NCBI GenBank assembly: GCA_900763355.1
Contig: CAAFJY010000155.1
Location: 1 to 19,651, forward strand
Direction: 5' to 3'
DNA length: 19,651 nt
Origin: Clostridia bacterium
Lineage (GTDB): Bacteria; Bacillota; Clostridia; Oscillospirales; Butyricicoccaceae
The position numbers and the translations under genes were made by a program. The notes under the pieces are model-generated. The model made no database searches. It saw nothing but the letters and a program-made list of their open reading frames with translations, and had not been told where the DNA came from. Every line of letters begins with the position of its first letter. Position 1 is the stretch's first letter. Shown piece by piece: positions 7,034 through 12,974 of this stretch.

Positions 7034-7506
7034 GGGCCCTGCTGCTGCGGTTGACGGCCGGGGGACTGGTGTGCGGTCTGGTCCTCGCCCTGGGGGGAAG
7101 GGACGGGAAGCGGGAGCTTCTGCGCTTTGCCTGCGCCTGCGTCATGACGATCCTGCTGGTGACCGGGTTTCGGGGCATTTCCTGGGAGCTTCCTTCCTCG
7201 GACTGGGAAAAGACCCAGCTGGAGGATCTGGCCGCCCGGGCCCAGACCGAGCGCCTGGACCGGGAGCTGGAAGCCGTGGCCCAGGCCCTGAGCCGGGACG
7301 CGGAGGAGCAGGCCGCCCTCCTGGGGCTGGAATGCACCGCCCGGGTGACCTGCGGCCGGGCAGAGGACGGTCAGGCCTCCATCACCGGGGCGAGCCTGAC
7401 CCTTGGCGGCGGGGACGCAACGGCCAGAAACCGCCTGCGGGAGGTCCTGGCCCTGCGCTATGGCCTGGCCCCCGAGACCATCGAAATGGAGGAAAGCAGC
7501 CCATGA
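7030..7506 (+). CDS. spoIIIAF: stage III sporulation protein AF
   Basis: The 158-residue protein has two N-terminal membrane helices (about 3-21 and 31-48) and then a soluble domain. That domain begins with a charged helix (about 60-95) and continues as a ring-building-motif-like fold with 'CTARVTC' and 'QASITGASLTL' strands and a final helix with RNRLREVLALRYGL. In the family the soluble part faces the space between mother cell and forespore and resembles the ring domains of secretion systems. B. subtilis SpoIIIAF has about 206 residues, so this is a compact version. ATGA overlaps couple it to spoIIIAE upstream and spoIIIAG downstream. Confidence 0.92.
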   Translation: MRALLLRLTAGGLVCGLVLALGGRDGKRELLRFACACVMTILLVTGFRGISWELPSSDWEKTQLEDLAARAQTERLDRELEAVAQALSRDAEEQAALLGLECTARVTCGRAEDGQASITGASLTLGGGDATARNRLREVLALRYGLAPETIEMEESSP

Positions 7507-8048
7507 ATCCGGAAAAACACCGATTTTCCTTTCCCAAGCTGCCAAAGGGGGCATATTTGCGCGCCCTGGCCGGTAAATATCAATACGTCCTCCTGGCGGG
7601 GCTCCTGGGACTCCTGCTCCTGCTGTGGCCCCAGGGGACGCAGGCGGAGACCGCCGGGACCCGGGTCTCCGACCCCCAGTGGGAAGAACGGGAAGCGCTG
7701 GAGACCCGCCTGTGCGCCCTGCTGGAGGAGGTGGAGGGCGTGGGGCAGGTGCGGGTGGCCCTTACCCTGGCGGAGAGCGGCGAGACCGTCTATGCCCGGG
7801 ACGAGAGCCGGGCCGCCGACCGGAGCGATTCCGGCAGCTCCCTCTCCCAGCAGAGCCAGCTGGTCCATCTCTCCTCCGGCAGCGGGCAGGAGCCCGTCCC
7901 CCTGTCCCAGCGGGCCCCCGTTTACCGGGGCGCGGCGGTGGTGTGCCAGGGGGCGGGGAGCCCCTCGGTGTGCCTGAATGTCACCCGGGTGGTCCAATCC
8001 CTCACCGGCCTGAGCGCCGACAAGATCGTGATAACCAAAATGAAATAA
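7503..8048 (+). CDS. spoIIIAG: stage III sporulation protein AG
   Basis: SpoIIIAG forms the large ring of the mother-cell to forespore channel and resembles EscJ/PrgK and FliF ring proteins. The 181-residue protein has a short basic cytoplasmic tail, a single membrane helix (about 27-42), and an intermembrane domain. That domain has the ring motif strand-helix signature: LEEVEGVGQVRVALTL (about 76-91), then a serine-rich insertion (about 105-125), and a closing RGAAVVCQGAGSPSVCLNVT segment with a final helix 'VVQSLTGLSADKIVITKMK'. The start overlaps the spoIIIAF stop (ATGA). A 24-base gap with its own ribosome site separates it from spoIIIAH. Confidence 0.95.
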   Translation: MNPEKHRFSFPKLPKGAYLRALAGKYQYVLLAGLLGLLLLLWPQGTQAETAGTRVSDPQWEEREALETRLCALLEEVEGVGQVRVALTLAESGETVYARDESRAADRSDSGSSLSQQSQLVHLSSGSGQEPVPLSQRAPVYRGAAVVCQGAGSPSVCLNVTRVVQSLTGLSADKIVITKMK

Positions 8049-8072
8049 CCATAATGATGGAGGGCTTTTCCC

Positions 8073-8630
8073 ATGAAAAAACGAGGCGCGATCTATTCCG
8101 TGGCGGCGCTCATGCTGTGCGCCGCCGTCTATCTCAACTGGTACTATACTCAGGACGGTGACCAGGCCGAAGCGGCCGACAAAAAGGAGGGCAAGGTCCT
8201 GGGCGAATCCATCCTGGTGGACAACGTCTCCCCCGGGGAGGCGGGGGCGGACGGCAGCGCCGCCGCCGTCTCCGGGGAGGAATACTTCGCCCAGGCCCGT
8301 CTCTCCCGCCAGCAGGCCCGGGACGAGGCCGTGAGCATCCTCTCCCAGACGGCCCAGAGCGCCGACGCCGGGGACGAAGCCCGGGCCGCCGCCAGCACGG
8401 GCATCCAGCTCCTGGCCGACAATGCCGTCACCGAATCCCGCATCGAGAGCCTGGTCATCGCCAAGGGGTACCAGGACTGCGTGGCCTTTATCAACGACGG
8501 GGGCGTCAACGTCATCGTGGCCAAGACCGAAACGGGGCTGGAGAGCGCCGACGTGGCCCGCATCCGGGACATCGTCCTGGGAGAGACCGGGGCCGCCGCC
8601 GACAGCATCCGGGTCATCGAAGCCGAATAA
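8073..8630 (+). CDS. spoIIIAH: stage III sporulation protein AH
   Basis: SpoIIIAH is the mother-cell membrane protein whose outer domain binds forespore SpoIIQ, joining the two membranes. The 185-residue protein has one N-terminal membrane helix (about 6-24), an acidic low-complexity linker (about 28-70), and the conserved YscJ-like C-terminal domain starting at EEYFAQARLSRQQARDEA and ending in 'GVNVIVAKTETGLESADVARIRDIV'. GGAGGG (8058-8063) is nine bases from the ATG. It is the last gene of the spoIIIA operon. No terminator follows, so some read-through into asp23 is possible. SpoIIQ is not encoded here. Confidence 0.95.
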   Translation: MKKRGAIYSVAALMLCAAVYLNWYYTQDGDQAEAADKKEGKVLGESILVDNVSPGEAGADGSAAAVSGEEYFAQARLSRQQARDEAVSILSQTAQSADAGDEARAAASTGIQLLADNAVTESRIESLVIAKGYQDCVAFINDGGVNVIVAKTETGLESADVARIRDIVLGETGAAADSIRVIEAE

Positions 8631-8635
8631 ATCCC

Positions 8636-8664
8636 TTGCAAACCGCCGGACATTGGGCTAAAAT
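8636..8664 (+). promoter_or_regulatory. sigma-A promoter for asp23
   Basis: TTGCAA (8636-8641), a 17-base spacer and TAAAAT (8659-8664) give 4 of 6 and 5 of 6 matches to the vegetative consensus. The box begins six bases after the spoIIIAH stop, so asp23 should be expressed independently of sporulation. Confidence 0.7.
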
Positions 8665-8698
8665 AGGACCAACGACACACTGGAAAGGAGCCCATGCC

Positions 8699-9037
8699 AT
8701 GGCAGAAGAAAAGACTTATCTGGAGCTCCCCGGCGAGGGCGGGACCATCCGGGTCTCCCTCACCGCCCTGGGAGAGATCGCCTCCGCCGCCGCCCGGGCC
8801 GTCCCCGGGGTGGCCGCGCTGGCCGCAGGGGAGGGGAGCGTCGTCCGCGGGGTGAAGGTGGCCCTCAGCGACATCGGCCTGTGCAGCCTGGATGTCTATC
8901 TCCTGGTGCGGCAGGGGACCCCCTTTTCCCAGACGGCCGCCGCTGTCCAGCGGGCGGTGAAGGAGGCGGTGGACGCCGCCGTGGGGGTGGAGACCGCCGC
9001 CGTCAACGTCTTTGTGGCGGGGGTCGCCCTGAAATAA
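8699..9037 (+). CDS. Asp23/Gls24 family envelope stress protein (YqhY-like)
   Basis: The 112-residue protein is a complete Asp23/Gls24 domain: GTIRVSLTALGEIASAAARAVPGVAAL (strand and helix), then 'VRGVKVALSDIG' and 'SLDVYLLVRQGTPF', a helix QTAAAVQRAVKEAVDAAVGVETAAVNVFV, and a final strand. Proteins of this family are small cytoplasmic or membrane-associated factors linked to cell-envelope homeostasis. The B. subtilis paralogue YqhY sits just upstream of nusB, as here, and has been connected to fatty-acid synthesis control through acetyl-CoA carboxylase. AAAGGAG is eight bases from ATG 8699; an ATG five bases earlier is out of frame. The gene has its own promoter and terminator. Confidence 0.93.
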   Translation: MAEEKTYLELPGEGGTIRVSLTALGEIASAAARAVPGVAALAAGEGSVVRGVKVALSDIGLCSLDVYLLVRQGTPFSQTAAAVQRAVKEAVDAAVGVETAAVNVFVAGVALK

Positions 9038-9058
9038 GTGGTTTTTCCCGGCCTGCGC

Positions 9059-9088
9059 AAAAAAGCCTGCCTTTTGGCAGGCTTTTTT
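9059..9088. terminator. intrinsic terminator after asp23
   Basis: GCCTGCC (9065-9071) and GGCAGGC (9076-9082) form a 7-bp stem around TTTT, flanked by six A on the left and six T on the right. The A/T flank extends pairing to 13 bp and makes it usable from both directions. Between it and the nusB promoter is an A/T-rich stretch (about 9095-9120) with no gene. Confidence 0.92.
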
Positions 9089-9158
9089 CGCTTTTTCTCC
9101 GGAAAATAAAAAATATTCAGCCGGGCGGAAAAAGTTCCAGGGAATTTCCCCGCACCCC

Positions 9159-9187
9159 TTTCTTTTTTCATGCAAAGCGTGTATAAT
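9159..9187 (+). promoter_or_regulatory. sigma-A promoter for the nusB operon
   Basis: A perfect TATAAT (9182-9187) lies 70 bases before the nusB ATG. The -35 region (TTTCTT, 9159-9164, 17-base spacer) is poor, though T/A-rich DNA upstream could act as an UP-like element. This is the only promoter seen for the ten-gene block 9257-18686. Confidence 0.55.
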
Positions 9188-9256
9188 AAGCTCTGTATCC
9201 CACAGAACACATTCCGCGAGCAGAACGCGCGAAAGATCAGAGGTCGGAGGACGATT

Positions 9257-9700
9257 ATGAACAGACACGGGGCAAGAGAATTGGCGCTGCATCTCATTTT
9301 TGCCGGGGAATACACCGGGGACAAAGGGGAAAAGCTGCTGCAAAGCATCAACGAGGAAAACTTCCGCTCCCTGGCGGGAGAATATGCGCTGTACAGCGAG
9401 CTCCCGCCGGAGTCCCAGGAGGAATACATCCGCCGGGCGGTCACCGGCGTGATGACCCATCTCCCGGAGCTGGACGGCTATATCGAGAAATATGCCGTGG
9501 GCTGGAACATCGCCCGCATTTCCCGGATCTCCAAGTGCATCCTCCGCCTGTGTATGTACGAGACCCTCTACCTGGGCATCCCCGTGGGCGCTTCGGTCAA
9601 CGAGGCCCTGGAGCTGGCCAAGCAGTATGATTCCGACGAGGCCGCCGGCTTCATCAACGGCATCATGGGCAGTTTTGTCCAGGGGGAGATCCATCCGTGA
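9257..9700 (+). CDS. nusB: transcription antitermination factor NusB
   Basis: NusB with NusE (S10) binds boxA RNA and supports antitermination of rRNA operons. The 147-residue protein is all helical, with the family landmarks RHGARELALHLIFAGEY at the N-terminus and 'YAVGWNIARISRISKCILRLCMYE' followed by 'PVGASVNEALELAKQYDSDEAAGFINGIMG' at the C-terminus. GGAGG (9246-9250) is six bases before the ATG; an upstream in-frame ATG at 9170 would overlap the -10 box and is rejected. It opens the long operon and its stop overlaps the GTG start of the next gene by four bases. Confidence 0.96.
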   Translation: MNRHGARELALHLIFAGEYTGDKGEKLLQSINEENFRSLAGEYALYSELPPESQEEYIRRAVTGVMTHLPELDGYIEKYAVGWNIARISRISKCILRLCMYETLYLGIPVGASVNEALELAKQYDSDEAAGFINGIMGSFVQGEIHP

Positions 9701-10623
9701 GCCCGGTCTTCCTGGGCCTGGACACCAGCAATTACAAGACCTCCGCGGGCCTGTTCTGCCCGGAGACGGGGGCTTTTCGCCAGTGCGGGAAGCTCCTCTC
9801 CGTCCCCCGGGGGAGCCTGGGGCTTCGGCAGAGCGAGGCTCTTTTTCAGCATATCCGCCAGCTGGCGGACCGGGTGCGGGAAGCGCTGGACGGGGAGGAC
9901 AGCTCCATCGCGGCCATCGGCTTTTCCGCCCGGCCCCGGGATCTGGAGGGGTCCTATATGCCCTGCTTTTTGGCGGGGGAATGCGCCGCCCGGTGCATGG
10001 GCTCGGCCCTCCGGGTGCCGGTCTATGATTTTTCCCATCAGCAGGGACACCTGGCCGCGGCGGCCTTTTCCGCGGGGCGGCTGGATCTTTTGACCCGGCC
10101 CTTTTTGGCCTGGCATCTCTCCGGCGGGACCACCGAGCTTTTGCTGGTGGAGCCCTCCCGGGAGCGCATCATCGCGGAATCCATCCTGGGGGGCACCCAG
10201 GACATCTCCGCGGGCCAGCTCATCGACCGGGTGGGCGTGGCCCTGGGGACCCCCTTCCCCGCGGGGCCCTATGTAGAGCAGATGGCCCTCCGGTCCCAAA
10301 GCACCGAGCGCTTTTCCGTCCGTCTCAGCGGGGGGAGCTTTTCCCTCTCGGGGATGGAAAATCAGTTCCGCCGCCGCCTGGACGAGGGGCAGAAGCCCGA
10401 GGATGTCTGCCGCTTTGTTTTGAACACGGTGGCCTGGACCATCCTCCGGGCCACGCGCCGGGTCCGGGAGCAGCACCCCCTCCCGGTGCTCATCTCCGGG
10501 GGCGTTTCGGTTTGCTCCCTGGTGCAGGAGGTCTTTGCCGGGGAGGCGGACGTTTCCTTCGCCGCCCAGGGTCTGGGGGGCGACAACGGGGTAGGGGCCG
10601 CTATTTTGGCTTCCATGAGGTGA
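9697..10623 (+). CDS. TsaD/Kae1-like paralogue (peptidase M22 family), function unknown
   Basis: The 308-residue protein has the ASKHA-fold layout of TsaD/Kae1, the tRNA threonylcarbamoyladenosine transferase subunit. It opens with FLGLDTSNYKTSAG (TsaD-type first phosphate strand) and has HQQGH with two metal-type histidines (H114, H118). These are followed by SGGTTE (142-147), an LGGTQDISAGQLIDRVG loop (about 167-183), SGGV (267-270) and a late aspartate in GGDNG (D296). True TsaD has SGGHT where this has SGGTT, and is about 340 residues long, so this is a shorter, diverged paralogue rather than the canonical enzyme. It starts with GTG overlapping the nusB stop. A four-base gap to xseA makes it an integral operon member, where B. 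subtilis has folD. Its substrate is unknown. Confidence 0.8.
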   Translation: MSPVFLGLDTSNYKTSAGLFCPETGAFRQCGKLLSVPRGSLGLRQSEALFQHIRQLADRVREALDGEDSSIAAIGFSARPRDLEGSYMPCFLAGECAARCMGSALRVPVYDFSHQQGHLAAAAFSAGRLDLLTRPFLAWHLSGGTTELLLVEPSRERIIAESILGGTQDISAGQLIDRVGVALGTPFPAGPYVEQMALRSQSTERFSVRLSGGSFSLSGMENQFRRRLDEGQKPEDVCRFVLNTVAWTILRATRRVREQHPLPVLISGGVSVCSLVQEVFAGEADVSFAAQGLGGDNGVGAAILASMR

Positions 10624-10627
10624 AAAT

Positions 10628-11833
10628 ATGGCACTTCAGCCGGTTTCGGTCACACAGCTGACCCAATATATCAAGCTCCTCCTGGACCGGGACGAGATCC
10701 TGTCCCAGGCCTGTGTCCGGGGCGAGCTGTCCAATTACAAGATCCATTCCTCCGGGCATCACTATTTCACCCTCAAGGACGAGGGGGCCGTCATCTCCTG
10801 CGTGATGTTCCGGTCGGATGCCATGCGTCTCCGCTTCCGCCCGGAAACGGGGATGAAGGTCATCCTCTCGGGCCGGGTGAGCCTGTTCCCCAAGAGCGGG
10901 CAGTACCAGATCTATGTCTCCCACATGCAGCCCGACGGGGTGGGGGACCTGGCCGTGGCCTTTGAACAGCTGAAGAAAAAGCTGTCGGCCGAGGGCCTCT
11001 TTGACCCCGCCCGGAAAAAGCCCCTCCCCCGGTATCCCGGGACGGTCGCCCTGGTCACCTCGCCCACCGGCGCGGCGGTGCAGGACATGATCCGCATTCT
11101 GGGACGGCGCTGGCCCCTGGCCCGGGTGCTGGTGTGTCCCGTCCGGGTCCAGGGAGCGGGCGCGGCGGAGGAGATCGCCGCCATGCTGGACTATGTAGAC
11201 GGCCACGACCTGGCCGACGTCATCATCACCGGCCGGGGCGGCGGGTCTATGGAGGATCTCTGGGCCTTTAACGAAGAGATCGTGGCCCGGGCCATCGCCC
11301 GTTGCGATATTCCCGTCATTTCCGCCGTGGGGCACGAGCCCGACGTGACCATCGCCGATTTTGCCGCCGATGTGCGGGCGGCCACCCCCTCCAACGGGGC
11401 GGAGATCGCTGTCTGCGACCAGAGCGAGCTGCGGGACGCCCTGGGCCAGCTCACCGTCCGCCTGACCCGGGCCCAGGACCGGCGAATTTCCGCGCTGACA
11501 GACCGGCTCAACCGCCTGAAAGCCTCTCCGGTGATGCGTTCCCCGGAGGGGGCCATCCAGCAGCGGGAGCTGCTTTTGGAGCTGCTGCGTCAGCGGCTGG
11601 AGCACGCGGGGACCCGCCGCTTCCAGCAGGAGGAGCAGCGCCTGGCCCGTCTGGCCGGGCGGCTGGACGCTCTCAGCCCCCTCAAGGTCCTGGCCCGAGG
11701 CTATGCCCTGGCCTCCCGGGAGGACGGCACGGTCATCCGCGCCGCCGGGGAGCTGGCGCCCGGGGAGCCCATCCGGCTCCGTCTGGGGCAGGGGAGCGCC
11801 CGGTGCACTGTCGATACCATCGAAAAGGAGTAA
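10628..11833 (+). CDS. xseA: exodeoxyribonuclease VII large subunit
   Basis: XseA is the catalytic subunit of exonuclease VII, which degrades single-stranded DNA in both directions and assembles with several XseB subunits. The 401-residue protein has the N-terminal OB-fold (about 1-100, with RGELSNYKIHSSGHHYFTLKD). The catalytic domain follows, marked by ALVTSPTGAAVQDMIRIL, GRGGGSMEDLWAFN and SAVGHEPDVTIADFAADVRA-TPSNGAE. A charged coiled-coil region (about 265-345) binds XseB, and a short beta C-terminus closes the protein. It is somewhat shorter than the E. coli protein (about 456), mainly in the coiled coil. AGGTGA sits five bases before the ATG. xseB follows directly, as expected for the two subunits. 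Confidence 0.97.
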   Translation: MALQPVSVTQLTQYIKLLLDRDEILSQACVRGELSNYKIHSSGHHYFTLKDEGAVISCVMFRSDAMRLRFRPETGMKVILSGRVSLFPKSGQYQIYVSHMQPDGVGDLAVAFEQLKKKLSAEGLFDPARKKPLPRYPGTVALVTSPTGAAVQDMIRILGRRWPLARVLVCPVRVQGAGAAEEIAAMLDYVDGHDLADVIITGRGGGSMEDLWAFNEEIVARAIARCDIPVISAVGHEPDVTIADFAADVRAATPSNGAEIAVCDQSELRDALGQLTVRLTRAQDRRISALTDRLNRLKASPVMRSPEGAIQQRELLLELLRQRLEHAGTRRFQQEEQRLARLAGRLDALSPLKVLARGYALASREDGTVIRAAGELAPGEPIRLRLGQGSARCTVDTIEKE

Positions 11834-11842
11834 GATCCGTTT

Positions 11843-12061
11843 ATGCCGAAAAAATTTGTCTTTGAAACGGCCATGGAGCGCCTGGAAGCCATCGTCACCG
11901 CCCTGGAACAGGGGGACGCCCCGCTGGAGGAGAGCCTGGCCCTCTTCCAGGAGGGGAGCAAGCTCATCCAGGGCTGCACCAAGGCTCTGGACCAGGCCCG
12001 GCAGCAGGTGGAGCTGCTCACCCGGGAGGGGGATAACGGCGGGGAAGAGGACCATGACTGA
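11843..12061 (+). CDS. xseB: exodeoxyribonuclease VII small subunit
   Basis: The 72-residue helical protein has the XseB pattern: FETAMERLEAIVTALEQGDAPLEESLALFQEG, then a second helix (about 40-62) and an acidic tail. Several copies bind the coiled coil of XseA and are needed for a stable enzyme. AAGGAG is about 12 bases before the ATG, a little long, and the gene starts nine bases after the xseA stop. The last eight bases overlap the start of ispA in another frame. Confidence 0.95.
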   Translation: MPKKFVFETAMERLEAIVTALEQGDAPLEESLALFQEGSKLIQGCTKALDQARQQVELLTREGDNGGEEDHD

Positions 12062-12938
12062 CCTCACCCGGACCCGCCTGGGGGAATACAGCGCCCTCAT
12101 CGAACCGGCTCTGGACCGGTATTTTCCGGCGGAGGAGCTGCCCCAGGGGGAGATCTTTTCCGCCTGCCGCTACAGTCTCCTGGCCGGGGGGAAGCGGCTG
12201 CGCCCGGCTCTTCTGCTGGAGTTTTACCGCCAGTGGGGAGGGAACGCGGAGGATGCCCTGCCCTTTGCCTGTGCCCTGGAGATGATCCACACCTATTCCC
12301 TCATCCACGACGATCTCCCCTGCATGGACGACGACGATACGAGACGGGGCCGCCCCTCCAACCATGTGGTCTATGGGGCGGGGATGGCCACACTGGCGGG
12401 GGATGCATTGCTCAACCGGGCCTTTGAGCTCATGGCCCAGTCCGGGAAGATCCCCGCGCCGCGCGCCTTGGAGGCCATCGCCTATGTCAGTGCCCGCTCC
12501 GGGGTCTATGGCATGATCGGCGGCCAGGTCCAGGACCTGGCCCTGGAAGGAAAGCACGCCGGGGAAGCCGCCCTGCGGCAGATGGTGGATCTCAAGACCG
12601 GGGCCCTCATCCGCGCTGCCTGTGTGGGCGGCGCCATCCTGGCCGGGGCGGGAGAGCAGGACCGCGCCCGGGCAGAGGACTATGCCGCGGCCCTGGGTCT
12701 GGCCTTCCAGATCCGGGACGATATGCTGGATGTGACCGGCGACCCGGCCCTTTTGGGCAAGCCCGTGGGCAGCGACCGGGCAGAGGACAAGAGCACCTTT
12801 GCCGCTCTCCTGGGCCTGGACGAATGCGCCCGGAGGGTGGATGCCCTCACCGAACAGGCGGTCCTGGCGGCCCAGGGGCTGCCCCAGCCCGACTTTCTCT
12901 GCGCCCTGGCCCGGGATCTGGCCGGGCGGCAGAGCTGA
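12054..12938 (+). CDS. ispA: polyprenyl (farnesyl-type) diphosphate synthase
   Basis: This enzyme condenses isopentenyl diphosphate with allylic diphosphates, most likely giving farnesyl diphosphate for undecaprenyl and quinone-type lipids. The 294-residue protein carries the family motifs: GGKRLRPALLL, the first aspartate-rich motif DDLPCMD (86-92, with two more aspartates after it), the GDALLNRAFE segment, QDLALEG, KTGALIRAA, and the second aspartate-rich motif DDMLD (222-226). GSDRAEDKSTF follows. The start lies inside the end of xseB with an eight-base overlap and GGAAGAGG nearby. Product chain length cannot be settled from the sequence alone, but the size and neighbours (xseB, dxs) match the classical bacterial ispA. 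Confidence 0.94.
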   Translation: MTDLTRTRLGEYSALIEPALDRYFPAEELPQGEIFSACRYSLLAGGKRLRPALLLEFYRQWGGNAEDALPFACALEMIHTYSLIHDDLPCMDDDDTRRGRPSNHVVYGAGMATLAGDALLNRAFELMAQSGKIPAPRALEAIAYVSARSGVYGMIGGQVQDLALEGKHAGEAALRQMVDLKTGALIRAACVGGAILAGAGEQDRARAEDYAAALGLAFQIRDDMLDVTGDPALLGKPVGSDRAEDKSTFAALLGLDECARRVDALTEQAVLAAQGLPQPDFLCALARDLAGRQS

Positions 12939-12956
12939 TCGTTTTCGAGAATCTTA

Positions 12957-12971
12957 GAAAGGCGGCCTTTC
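12957..12971 (+). promoter_or_regulatory. hairpin covering the dxs ribosome-binding region
   Basis: GAAAGG (12957-12962) and CCTTTC (12966-12971) can pair over a CGG loop, placing the only purine-rich ribosome site of dxs inside a 6-bp hairpin. The ATG is 12 bases beyond the purine run. This could lower dxs translation relative to ispA; it may also be chance. Confidence 0.25.
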
Positions 12972-12974
12972 CGG

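Noticed and set aside
9190..9197. boxA-like GCTCTGTA upstream of nusB, suggesting NusB autoregulation
   Set aside because: It differs from the boxA core at one base, and it would lie at or before the transcription start predicted from TATAAT 9182-9187, so it would not be fully present in the RNA.
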